A program made the position numbers and the translations under genes. A stretch of DNA of 64,000 bases, taken from positions 17,909,802 to 17,973,801 of the forward strand of contig NC_087064.1 of NCBI RefSeq assembly GCF_963678635.1. The letters run 5' to 3'. Shown piece by piece: positions 19,539 through 29,304 of this stretch. The stretch's first letter is position 1. The number at the start of each line of letters is the position of its first letter. Under the pieces are notes generated by a model. It made no database searches. It worked only from the letters and a program-made list of their open reading frames with translations, and was not told where the DNA came from. This stretch comes from Symsagittifera roscoffensis. Lineage: Eukaryota > Xenacoelomorpha > Acoela > Convolutidae.

Positions 19539-22500
19539 ATGGATAATTTCAACCTGGATGAATTGATGGACCTGGCAGAGGCATATATAGGACCGATGGT
19601 AGATGCGATCTATCGTCGGCTGATCGAACGAGACTTCGCTCTGGAGGACCCAGAGGTGGTCATGTTGCTGACCGCCCTGATTAACATCTTGGGGCACGAC
19701 AACCGTGGGGACCGCCCCACGGAAGTCCTGTTGATGGCAGCATATGGAGAAAGAGGAGTACTAGACCGCCCGAACATGAGAGTGATGAGGTGGAGAAACG
19801 GGGCTCTCTCAGGGAGTGACTTGGCGAATGAGCCTGGGTTGGGAAGTTCTAGGACTTACCAACCAGGTGAGATGCCAATGCCCTCCAAGCCCAAACCTGG
19901 GCTGACGAGAATGCATCAGGAGATGAACAGCGAGGCGACCTCGTCTGGTTCACCACTGAGAGTAGCTGTGCCACCAAAAGGGGCGAAAGTAACACAGAAG
20001 GTTCAGACGAACCAAACCATACAAGATCTGGACGAGATGAACGATCAGTTGAGAAGTACGAAGAAGGAGTTAAACGATATGACGAAGACCATGCTGGCGA
20101 TGGAGGAAGACCGGGACATGTGGAGAAAGTTGTTTGAAGACTGCAACAAAAAGCAGGGTCAAGAGATCGAACGCTTAAGGCAGGAATACAAAGAGCGATC
20201 GGAGCAGGTGGCGTTGACGACGTCCATTGAGAAAGTGATACCTGCAAGGGATATTCCTCGTGGGCAGTCCCCGATGGAGCTCTTGACACCTCGAGAAATG
20301 AGTCAAACAACGGAGACACGGCTTCCAGCAGAGACGAACCGAGTAACAATCCCGGATCCTAGTGACACCTTGGGTGATCCCGTCGTAGAACAGACAGTGA
20401 GAAAATTGATAGAGACCGCTGGACGATTGGTCACTAACAAGAATGCACCAGGTTCCGGGGTGACGGCACCCTATGGAACGATTGACGATACGGGCAGAGT
20501 ACAACTCTCCCAGACAATAATCAGACAAGGGATAAGTGACGTGACGCCACTCAGGGGGAGTTCGAAGATCACAGAGAGGAAAGTAAGGAAGATGCCAGCG
20601 AAGAAAGTGTCTCGTGTAATGGACGTGCAGAAGAATAATCAATTAAAGTATAATTTCACGGGAGTTCCGGAGACAGATCCGAGAGCCTGCTTCAATCGAG
20701 CTACCTGGAGCCCGGCTGTGAACCTGCAGCAACCACCACTCGGGACATCTCACCTGATATTGGGAGACAGCTTAGTCCGAGTGCTAACGAATTTGAGGAC
20801 CTCATGGGTCACCACGGTGATGGCCTTTGGAGGCGCGACAATTGCCCAATTATACCGGATGGTGGAGCTGATGAATCCCGGGAGGATACCCAGTGTGATG
20901 ATATTAGTTGGGACGAATGATATCTCCAGAGGATCAGACGAGCAGGAAGCACAGTGGGAATCAATGATGGTGTGTTTGTTCACCACTCTCTGGCAGAAGT
21001 TCAGTTGCGCGGTACTGACCGTTTGCACGGTGCCAATGAACGCAAGAAACCTGACAGCATCAGGAAGAAGGCACAACGAGGGAGTCATGAGATGGAACAA
21101 CATCATAAGAAACCTAGCAAATCGAAATGCCGGAAGAATGATCCTTATGGACGTTGAACACGAATTGAGAGCCATGGAGCAAGCCAGACTGACTTCGGAT
21201 GGCATCCACTTTGACACAATCGAGGGACAAGCTTGGTTGAATCGAGTCTTCCAAGAACGGTTGGACGAGTTAGAAGCAGAACTCTCTGACACAGGAGTAC
21301 TGAAGGAAGAGGGAACGGTGAATGATACGGTGATCACTACCTTTGTGCCTCCTAACCTGGAAACGCGTTTGGGTACAGTCCCAGCCGCAATAAATTACCG
21401 GCAACAAAGCTCCAGCGAATCAGGTCGAAGAACTGACGTGCAGGATCGGTTGGGAGAAGCACCGACGAGGAGGACAATTCATCCTAGGAGAAGGATAGGA
21501 CCCGTCAACCAAGCAAACGAAGGAGTAGCAGGCACGTCCAGATCAGACACTAGATCGGAGACAACGAGTAGCAGTCGAGAAGAGAGACCGAACAGAGGCT
21601 CATTGTTATGGTCTAGACCCATGCCGTCTCCCTGGCACATATACAAAGAAGAACTGATGAAGCTGGACCTGCAGAAAGTAAGCTTCATCGAAGATGCAAG
21701 GAGGATGCTAAATGGAGCGACGCTATCCGTCAGCAGATTATACTCAATAACCGGCGTAGACTGGTTGATAGCCGCTAGCATAAATTTCAGCTCCACGACA
21801 GCCTTAAGATTTGCTGACTTGGAAGGACTGCCCTCCAATAACACAATGGGACCTGTGAATGCAAGACCGTTGCAGGATGTCAGATTGAACCATGAGGAGA
21901 GGAATCGTGAGGAAAGGCCAGGAAGATTCCTGACGGCGAGAGCGCCAATTGGACAACACGTGAAGATATTCAAGCAACTGACGACACCACCTAGTCATGT
22001 GAAGGAGAGAGTATACCCAAAACAAGTGAACCAAGATGGTGATGCCCAGAGATATGGCGGATTGACAGCAATAAAGAAAGATGAGAGCATCTTCGCCGCC
22101 TACGACAAAGCAGAAATGAGAAAGGCCAAGATCATGGTAGTAGCGAATTCAGAGTTCGTGTACACCTCTAAGTCTTTGTTTTGGCCGGACGTCATAATGC
22201 TGGCCGCAGTTGACCTAGACCTATTGCAATCAGTGTCATTGGCTATAGGGGTACAAAGGCAGACAGAAATGAACCCGATAACGATTGTGTTTGCTGGCAT
22301 CAATGACCATCTACACAGTAGAGGTTTTCTGAGCAGGCTCAGAGATCCTGCAACAGCAGAAAACGCAGTATGGCCCGCGATAAAAGACATCCTGGAGTCA
22401 ATGGGTGAAGTGATAGACGCGACAAAGGAGGGAACATTCAACAAAGTGACGTTGAGAGTAGTATTTGCGTTGTCTCCGGGATATGCATATCTCCCGGATG

Positions 22501-25500
22501 GACTGAAATTTGTGTATGCAATGGTAGCCTTACTTTCGGAGGGAAAATATGATGTGATCATATCAGCCCCGAATCGCATGATAGAAATGGAGAACCTGAG
22601 GCCACTTAAGGCTGAACTGCCTGCAGTATGGTCAGATATCTCAAACGCGATGAGAGGGTTCAAGGACCACGCGCTACACATGTTGGTGTTGGACGAAGTG
22701 CTGGGGTTGGAACTGTCCAACTTCAGTCGGCAACTCAAACTGAAACCAGGAATAGATGACGACCATCGAGTGATTACGGCAATGTCCAGCGACTTGTGGT
22801 TCCGAGCAATGGAAGTGGCGAGTGAAGACACGAGAAGAAAGAATTCACTGGAGACGAGAGCTCATCTGGAAGCGATGGTGCTGAGAACCAAGCCGGAAGC
22901 AAACCAGTGGCTACACCTGAATCCGAGAGTAGCGGCATTGGGTGCAGATGCTTTTCAGCAAGGCCCAGTAATGATCACTAAGATGCACGCCTACTTGTTG
23001 AAGGAGGTGAACCTGGCGGAAAATGCCGGAGAAAAGACAGCTGAGTTCGTGAACAGAATGTGTCAGATTACTCTGGAAACCTTCTGGACCCAGGAAGTGA
23101 AAGGACAGGAGGGATTTGAAAGGACAGACAGCATGCTAGAAGGGTTGGGAGCCGGATGGACCGCGTCCTTCTTGGCAAAAGTCTACCCGAAAGTCTCGCA
23201 CTACTTGATAAAGGAATTCCTCCAAGCGGTAGTGAAAGTATCGATAGTGGAATTAATAGCCCTGTTCGTGACATTTGGAGCGCAGAATTTCGTGAAAGGA
23301 CCGGTGATACTGCTTACGGATGGAATACAGAACCTGCGACTAGATGGACTTTTGACGTTGATCGCAATAACCCACGGAAACTTGGGAGGGCTGATGAAAC
23401 TGGCACGTTGTCCAGAGCAGATGAAAGAGAGAGTGAGGAATCTGGATATGAAGAAATCCACAGACTCGTGGAACAAAATAAGAGACCTGAGACACACTCT
23501 TATCCAGTATCTCTTGCAGCAAAATCGCTTTGGAACCGGAGAAGACGAGACAATTGAGCGAGAGGAAGATGTCAGACGACATGTTGGGGGCATGCCGCTG
23601 TTAACAGAATTGAGCTTAGCTATGAGAATCGATCCCTTGGCGCTGATCAGAGGAGTCACGGAGTTCGTGACAGTGATCTATGGACCAGCAGTCACCTTTG
23701 CGTTCCCTGACGTTAAAGTGGAAGCATATAGGAGGTCGGTGTTGCACCTGAACCTCATATCGGCAGTGGACGGTAGTACACTGAACTGGTGTGAGCAGCA
23801 CGCATTGCGAGAGCTCATGAGTGAAGATCTGTTATTTGCGAAAATATCGGAGCCAGAGATGACAGTCATCAATTTTGACGATCACTTTTGTGACCGCATG
23901 GGAGAAGTAGAAAGAGGGCACATCGAGGTGTTTCCAAAGCTTTGGAATCTGAGGCCCTATGACAAAACGAATGGCGAAATGACCAGAGTGCCTCGTCTCA
24001 CAGCAGCGTATCACAAGGTGAGAGAAGAGACGAAGGACTGGGGCGATTACAAGAAGCTACCCGAAGCAATCCCTGAATTCCCTCTGATAAGAAGGATGTT
24101 GCTCGGAGCAGTCTCCGTAGTACAAACTCCTAGGTTGAGAGCATTCGAAACCAATGAAAGGAGAGTAGGGAATTTCTCGGCGACGATGGATCCATACTTC
24201 GTGGGAAGAAATGCCGCCGTGTTACAGTACACACGATTTGCGTACACGGATCAAGCGACGAGAAGGCGAATAAGCAACGCCGCTACTCCCAAGCCTGAAG
24301 GATTTGATGAGGAATGGAGACGACTAGGCTCAGCTCCAATGAGGATGAGAGGCAGGACTGAATTGCCTGAAGCCTCAGTAATCCTGACTAGTGTGAGAAA
24401 AGAGATGAAAGTTGCGGGAATATTGCAGACGAGAATTTTCCTAGCACCCTTCGGCTGCGAAGAAACTAAAGTGGTCCATGGAGAGGAGGAAGATAAATCA
24501 GCCGGTACATTGCTCATACCGAGATTCCAGGAAGAAGCTGATGATGACAAACAAGGACCATCGAACTCGAATGGGGACAAGTCAGAAGGAGATGACGGAC
24601 AGGGTGGAAACCGTCAGACGGAAGAACCCATGCAACAAGATCAAGCTGGTGGGGAAGACGACAGGGCATCGACAGGAGGAACATCCAGCCTGGATTTCAA
24701 TATCTTCAGTGATCTTGAGAATAATGCAGACACGTTGGAAACGACTGAGCCAGCGGATGAAGGCATCTCGACACTGGAACCTCCGTCAGCCTTTGAGGAA
24801 ATGAAACGGAATTTGCCGGAGAGCAGCTCTCCTGGCAATACAAGAAATAACGATCAGAGAATCCTCATGGAATCACCTCGGAGGAGAAGAATAGAGGCCT
24901 CAGCCAGAGTACCTTTCTTGGGAACGCTACCCGAAGAAGAATGGGAAGTACATCACCGAGACCACGAGAGTAGGACGGGATGTAAGCTGGACAGAGTGGC
25001 GTTCATGGAAGAAGTCTGGACTGTGATTCAGAGCTATGGGACCCAGTCCATTCTCAAAACAGGTCTCAATCAACCCTTGATGAGAGAAGTACTTGACAAG
25101 CTTGATGAGTGTGAAGGGAGACTGAGTGAGTTATTGATCGACTCAGCCACTGATGAGAGTGAAGCGAATTCTCCCATCAAGATAACACCGCAGAACAATG
25201 AAGGAGAGGTGGTGTACCTGTCAAGGACCAGGAGAGGAACGATGCGATCGAAAATGGTGATTGATAAAATCAATGCGATGAAAATGAAGTTAGGCAGCAG
25301 AGTGATGCCGAAGAGGATTGGGAAGACGAAAGTGGATTCGGAAATATCGATGAAAGCTGGTAACTCAGCGAAAAGAAAACGAGTTGAGGAAGTCATGGAT
25401 TTGGGGCAAGGTGATTACCAATTGTCTGGCACAGATAGAATATTAACTGATATAGCGATGGTGCCACCCATTCTCATGGCGGGGTTAAAGTCAACTGGTT

Positions 25501-26741
25501 ATAAATCCAAAAGGAGTGACCGCACTCTGACTGGAGCGACTTTAGAAATGGAAATACTCAGTCAATGTGGAGAGAGTAAAATGAGGGACTTCAAGCCATC
25601 TCCAATGAATCATGGAAAGGGAAGTGTTGCAGGACAACTAACACCAGTGGAATACAACAGACTGACAGTGTCTGAGACAGTGTCGATAGATGAACCCACC
25701 GGTGGATACATGGAGATGTTGGAATACCGAAACTCGGCTAGAGGGCATGTAATGGCCCTGGAAGAAGAAAAAGCCATGGAGGGTTATCTGGAAACAATGT
25801 TGCAAGGCACCACCCTCAAGCAGAAGGCGTACGGAACTTTGGCGTCGTCTGACGTACAGGCGGAGACGATCGAGCAGTTGGTGAGCCTTCCATGGAAAGC
25901 AGTAGTATTGAGGTATTTCGAAGAGGAAATGAGGACTACGCCAAGAATACATGCTCTCGTGGCAGTACCTTACGTAAGGACAGAATTACAACTCAGGCTC
26001 GCCTGGTGTATGATGGGACTGACTCGCGAAGAATATGATTCAGAAGAAAGGAAGAGATCAAAAGAGGAAAAGGTTTTCCTTATGACGAATCTGAGGGATC
26101 TGATAGTCCAGGAGGGAGCAGCAGTAGCGTGTGCAAAGCGGAGAGACGCTCTCTGTTTCATTCGATTCCTGATAGAGCAGATCTCAGTACCTGCATTAAG
26201 CACTTGTGTTAGAATGTTGAAGGAAGGCGATGAGCGAACGAAAGCCATGTTCTTACTAGCAATGCTGGATATGCAGCAAAGTAAACCGATGAGGGTGAAC
26301 ATGAAAGAACCTGAAGAATTGGAACCCATGAAAAAGATAGACGAGATCAGGAGATTCTCAAACAAGGAGTTGAGGCTCACTAAAGAGTCTATGGGAGCGT
26401 TGCCAAAATCCAGTGAATACTGTGGACCGATCAAGAAGAAGTCATATAGCTATGTGTCCGGGATTATAGGGATAGCATACAATCCTTTCCTGAGTGAAGA
26501 CATACGTGATTGCTTCTTTGATTATGAGCAGGCGGTGTTACTAAGATTCTGGACGTCCAGAATTGTGACGACTAAGAGCGTTAACAATCCACAGGCCAAA
26601 TTGGGATTGGTCTTGGAAGAAGAGGTGACTGCACCTTCAGTACCAAAATCTGACAAGAGAGTGGAATTTGGGTTGGGATTCTCAGATGAATTACTGAGAA
26701 CGAGCTTGATGGCAGTGTGGGAATTGATGAAGCCATCGTGA
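19539..26741 (+). CDS. E1 second frame: large protein with SGNH/GDSL hydrolase domain (2400 aa)
   Basis: The start is the ATG at 19539 in a strong context (A at -3, G at +4); an in-frame stop lies upstream at 19470. Residues ~120-230 look coiled-coil. Residues ~403-575 have the SGNH blocks: ILGDSL (Ser411), GTND (Asn460) and DGIH (Asp554, His557), so an intact esterase/acetylhydrolase catalytic set is present. A second region (~865-1080) has a block-III-like FAGINDH (Asn922) and later DDDH but no GDS serine, so it may be a degenerate SGNH duplicate. An acidic, low-complexity stretch lies at ~1650-1760. The remainder (~1090-2400) is unrecognised. SGNH domains are known in some CR1-type LINEs and, as far as I recall, in giant Penelope-like elements of rotifers; such a block is unusual in a gypsy element. 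The frame ends in TGA, but the same frame continues open (next entries). Confidence 0.85.
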   Translation: MDNFNLDELMDLAEAYIGPMVDAIYRRLIERDFALEDPEVVMLLTALINILGHDNRGDRPTEVLLMAAYGERGVLDRPNMRVMRWRNGALSGSDLANEPGLGSSRTYQPGEMPMPSKPKPGLTRMHQEMNSEATSSGSPLRVAVPPKGAKVTQKVQTNQTIQDLDEMNDQLRSTKKELNDMTKTMLAMEEDRDMWRKLFEDCNKKQGQEIERLRQEYKERSEQVALTTSIEKVIPARDIPRGQSPMELLTPREMSQTTETRLPAETNRVTIPDPSDTLGDPVVEQTVRKLIETAGRLVTNKNAPGSGVTAPYGTIDDTGRVQLSQTIIRQGISDVTPLRGSSKITERKVRKMPAKKVSRVMDVQKNNQLKYNFTGVPETDPRACFNRATWSPAVNLQQPPLGTSHLILGDSLVRVLTNLRTSWVTTVMAFGGATIAQLYRMVELMNPGRIPSVMILVGTNDISRGSDEQEAQWESMMVCLFTTLWQKFSCAVLTVCTVPMNARNLTASGRRHNEGVMRWNNIIRNLANRNAGRMILMDVEHELRAMEQARLTSDGIHFDTIEGQAWLNRVFQERLDELEAELSDTGVLKEEGTVNDTVITTFVPPNLETRLGTVPAAINYRQQSSSESGRRTDVQDRLGEAPTRRTIHPRRRIGPVNQANEGVAGTSRSDTRSETTSSSREERPNRGSLLWSRPMPSPWHIYKEELMKLDLQKVSFIEDARRMLNGATLSVSRLYSITGVDWLIAASINFSSTTALRFADLEGLPSNNTMGPVNARPLQDVRLNHEERNREERPGRFLTARAPIGQHVKIFKQLTTPPSHVKERVYPKQVNQDGDAQRYGGLTAIKKDESIFAAYDKAEMRKAKIMVVANSEFVYTSKSLFWPDVIMLAAVDLDLLQSVSLAIGVQRQTEMNPITIVFAGINDHLHSRGFLSRLRDPATAENAVWPAIKDILESMGEVIDATKEGTFNKVTLRVVFALSPGYAYLPDGLKFVYAMVALLSEGKYDVIISAPNRMIEMENLRPLKAELPAVWSDISNAMRGFKDHALHMLVLDEVLGLELSNFSRQLKLKPGIDDDHRVITAMSSDLWFRAMEVASEDTRRKNSLETRAHLEAMVLRTKPEANQWLHLNPRVAALGADAFQQGPVMITKMHAYLLKEVNLAENAGEKTAEFVNRMCQITLETFWTQEVKGQEGFERTDSMLEGLGAGWTASFLAKVYPKVSHYLIKEFLQAVVKVSIVELIALFVTFGAQNFVKGPVILLTDGIQNLRLDGLLTLIAITHGNLGGLMKLARCPEQMKERVRNLDMKKSTDSWNKIRDLRHTLIQYLLQQNRFGTGEDETIEREEDVRRHVGGMPLLTELSLAMRIDPLALIRGVTEFVTVIYGPAVTFAFPDVKVEAYRRSVLHLNLISAVDGSTLNWCEQHALRELMSEDLLFAKISEPEMTVINFDDHFCDRMGEVERGHIEVFPKLWNLRPYDKTNGEMTRVPRLTAAYHKVREETKDWGDYKKLPEAIPEFPLIRRMLLGAVSVVQTPRLRAFETNERRVGNFSATMDPYFVGRNAAVLQYTRFAYTDQATRRRISNAATPKPEGFDEEWRRLGSAPMRMRGRTELPEASVILTSVRKEMKVAGILQTRIFLAPFGCEETKVVHGEEEDKSAGTLLIPRFQEEADDDKQGPSNSNGDKSEGDDGQGGNRQTEEPMQQDQAGGEDDRASTGGTSSLDFNIFSDLENNADTLETTEPADEGISTLEPPSAFEEMKRNLPESSSPGNTRNNDQRILMESPRRRRIEASARVPFLGTLPEEEWEVHHRDHESRTGCKLDRVAFMEEVWTVIQSYGTQSILKTGLNQPLMREVLDKLDECEGRLSELLIDSATDESEANSPIKITPQNNEGEVVYLSRTRRGTMRSKMVIDKINAMKMKLGSRVMPKRIGKTKVDSEISMKAGNSAKRKRVEEVMDLGQGDYQLSGTDRILTDIAMVPPILMAGLKSTGYKSKRSDRTLTGATLEMEILSQCGESKMRDFKPSPMNHGKGSVAGQLTPVEYNRLTVSETVSIDEPTGGYMEMLEYRNSARGHVMALEEEKAMEGYLETMLQGTTLKQKAYGTLASSDVQAETIEQLVSLPWKAVVLRYFEEEMRTTPRIHALVAVPYVRTELQLRLAWCMMGLTREEYDSEERKRSKEEKVFLMTNLRDLIVQEGAAVACAKRRDALCFIRFLIEQISVPALSTCVRMLKEGDERTKAMFLLAMLDMQQSKPMRVNMKEPEELEPMKKIDEIRRFSNKELRLTKESMGALPKSSEYCGPIKKKSYSYVSGIIGIAYNPFLSEDIRDCFFDYEQAVLLRFWTSRIVTTKSVNNPQAKLGLVLEEEVTAPSVPKSDKRVEFGLGFSDELLRTSLMAVWELMKPS

Positions 26742-27053
26742 CGTCCTAGTCCCAACGCTGACTCAATATTACGGGCGACACAGGACATACAGAGGGAACT
26801 GAATGTGGACTGTAACCTGCGTGACCTCAACATCATATATAATGTGATGATAACAGCCTCTAAGAGCAACGGAGAAGATAGAGTGGAGTTGCCTGGCTGG
26901 GGACCAGAAGACTGGGTCAAACCTGGTAGCTGTCTGGCGGAAGTCTGTGGACTAGAGGGTCACGTTTGTGGAAGTCTAGACTGTGTGAAAACCCTGGAGA
27001 AACAACACAAGCAGTTGACGGTATTGTTTGGAAATGTAGTGATGAAAGCATGA
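26742..27053 (+). CDS. E1 in-frame continuation after first UGA (about 103 codons)
   Basis: Immediately after the TGA at 26739-26741 the same frame stays open for 312 bp to a second TGA at 27051-27053. The translation has protein-like composition, including ELPGWGPEDWV and a Cys-rich stretch (CLAEVCGLEGHVCGSLDC). A first Met is at 26805. The most likely reading is that this is part of the upstream protein, separated by a point mutation (CGA to TGA, a CpG transition, is possible) or by readthrough. It has no recognised domain. Confidence 0.6.
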   Translation, partial: RPSPNADSILRATQDIQRELNVDCNLRDLNIIYNVMITASKSNGEDRVELPGWGPEDWVKPGSCLAEVCGLEGHVCGSLDCVKTLEKQHKQLTVLFGNVVMKA

Positions 27054-28484
27054 ACGGAAACGGAACTGATAGCAGATTGCCATGGAGGAACCGATGTGAA
27101 TCTAGTGACAGCACTAGGATTCTACAGCATGTTTGGTTCTTTAGAGTCACTATTGAATCTAGAACAGAAACATGAGATGGTCACAGCCATCAGCGTAGAA
27201 GTATTCCCAGGAGTTCTGCAGACTGAGCAGAAGTATATAGGAAAATGGAGGGAAGCAATCGAAACGGAGATGAACATCAGACACAGCGAAACTTATTGTA
27301 GACCATCAGGAGCACGATATTTGGTGGGTTCAACGTTGGCTCCAATGTGCAAGAGCAGATACCCTGTACATTTCGTGGCTGTGGACGTGAAGAGCACAAG
27401 AACGATCGTGGATCAAGCTTTCTCAGTGCCAAAGTGCGTGAGATTGGCGAGAATGTCTGAAAAGTCTTACGAGTTACTATGTAAGATGTTCTCAGCGGTC
27501 CCAGAAAGAACCAAAGAGGAGTTGGAGTCAATACTAGGAAAGAAGTTCATGGGATATGTGAGCGGGAACTTCAGTGACTTCGAAAAACAGAAACAGAGAG
27601 GATCAACTGTCTCAGATTACAATGCAGTAGATGAGAATGATGAAATCCACCGAGTGATGATGGAAGTGGAACCATTGCTGGAAGCTTCGGGAAAACGTAA
27701 TTGGAGGAGCATCATGTTGACACATGACGAGTTTCCTTGCCACTGCTTGCTGCAGACCTGGTGGTATCCCAAGCGTAGTAATCTGGTGTTGATCTGGGAC
27801 TCTGGAGAGCTGCTCTCCATGGGTTTACCAGATTCATCACAGCCCATAACAATAGTGATAGTGGGAGTTATGATGGCGATACGATGGCTGGAAGCTCATG
27901 TGAGAGAAAATAATAGACAGGAGGCACCGACGAGAGAACAATTGCAGAAATTAGATTGTCTAAAAGATTTAGATCTTTTTGAGACAATGTGCAAAGTTCT
28001 AAACATTCCGATGGAAGTGAAGAAGATATGGGCAAGAAAACGATTGATGCCATGGTTCAGAGCTAACATGACTGCATGGTTGTACGAGTATGCGAAAAAG
28101 CATATGTCGAAACATGGCAGAGTGTACAGTGAATATCAGCTGGACATTGGGGCAGGAGCTTTCAAGCGAGCTTTCGTGACCCATCGGAATGCAGTGACCA
28201 CCGCTGTGAAAAGAATTTCCAGGACGAGCGAGCGTAGTGGAAGTGAGAGGGCAGAGATGCTGAAAGAAGATTTGGAAAGAAACGTGGTGTTGTGTCTCCA
28301 CAACAGCTTCTGTAGAAACAGAGAATCAAACGTGGATCCCCTACCTTGCTGTAAACAGAGGGTGGAAGAGCAGAAGTGTTGGAGGACGGCTTCCAACAGC
28401 GTCAGGATAGTCAATGACGTGCTACAAGACACGGAGACCGAGAGTGCAGAGTCAGCGTCACAGGAGGAGGAAATGGAGCATTGA
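27054..28484 (+). CDS. E1 in-frame continuation after second UGA (about 476 codons)
   Basis: The frame continues after the TGA at 27051-27053 and ends at TGA 28482-28484. The first ATG in frame is about 25 codons in (before FGSLES), and similarity-free but protein-like sequence starts before it, so it is probably not an independent gene. It includes a hydrophobic segment (PITIVIVGVMMAI), many basic residues, a C-terminal Cys cluster (CLHNSFC...CCKQ...KC) and an acidic tail. No domain was recognised. With the two upstream segments it makes a frame of about 2982 codons interrupted only by two UGA codons. Confidence 0.65.
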   Translation, partial: TETELIADCHGGTDVNLVTALGFYSMFGSLESLLNLEQKHEMVTAISVEVFPGVLQTEQKYIGKWREAIETEMNIRHSETYCRPSGARYLVGSTLAPMCKSRYPVHFVAVDVKSTRTIVDQAFSVPKCVRLARMSEKSYELLCKMFSAVPERTKEELESILGKKFMGYVSGNFSDFEKQKQRGSTVSDYNAVDENDEIHRVMMEVEPLLEASGKRNWRSIMLTHDEFPCHCLLQTWWYPKRSNLVLIWDSGELLSMGLPDSSQPITIVIVGVMMAIRWLEAHVRENNRQEAPTREQLQKLDCLKDLDLFETMCKVLNIPMEVKKIWARKRLMPWFRANMTAWLYEYAKKHMSKHGRVYSEYQLDIGAGAFKRAFVTHRNAVTTAVKRISRTSERSGSERAEMLKEDLERNVVLCLHNSFCRNRESNVDPLPCCKQRVEEQKCWRTASNSVRIVNDVLQDTETESAESASQEEEMEH

Positions 28485-29304
28485 TGAATGGTCGAGAAAA
28501 CAAGAGGCAACAAGAAAGAAAATTAGAAGAATTTAGAAGTTTTAGAACTTCTAAACGACGAAAAAAGAAGAGAACAAAGGGATGATGAAGAAAAGTTAAA
28601 ACTCAAAATTGTTTTTTGTGTGTGAAAAACTCAAGTGAGAAACCAAGCAACCAAGTTGTAATTGAAAACTGAAACATTTAAGTTGAGTTTGGAAATTGTT
28701 GCATTTATAAATTTGCATTTTGGTTTTAGTTGAAGTGGCTTTAGAGACACTCACTTATTATTTATTTAGAAAGGCTTGAGGGAAGAGTATATTTAAATAT
28801 TCCAGCCTGCATGATTGTTTTTAATCACTTAGGAAGACTGATCACTTTGTGGTGACATGAAAAACTTGAGTAACTTCTTGAGGAGGGAGGTTGTTGCATT
28901 GTTCTTTCTAACCACAAAGTTTCTTAGTTTTAATATTCAGGACAATAAACAAGCAAGATTTCCGAAGGGAAGGAGCATAGTAGGATAATTTTAGCTTGTT
29001 GGTTGGCAGGACTGTCCTGCAAGCCAACACCTTTTAAATCTAGGAGAAAAAGTTTCAATCGGGATATTGACACTGGAAGTCAGAAAATATGTTTTATCTT
29101 AAGTCATATCCTCAATGTGCAGATTAATGAAAGAATTTGAAGGCTATAGTGATGTAGTATGATGCCATTTATATTCTGCAGTGAGTCGATGTGACGTAGG
29201 TAAAAGTAATTTCGTGCATTTTGTAAATTCTGTTCGATGACACTGTAACCATTTAGAACATTGCGCGATTCAATGAGGACATTGACCGGACTGTCCGGGG
29301 AGTA
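28485..29304 (+). other. E1 3' non-coding region
   Basis: 820 bp between the last stop and the 3' LTR, with no gene. It contains purine-rich DNA after the stop, an imperfect 13-bp hairpin (28999-29011 with 29015-29027, one mismatch and one G-U) and a purine run around 28968. The expected polypurine tract right before the LTR is weak: only GGGGAG at 29297-29302. Confidence 0.7.

Noticed and set aside
27096-28484. Independent gene starting at GTG 27096
   Set aside because: A GTG start is unlikely in an animal element; the frame is open upstream to the TGA at 27051, so it is treated as a continuation.
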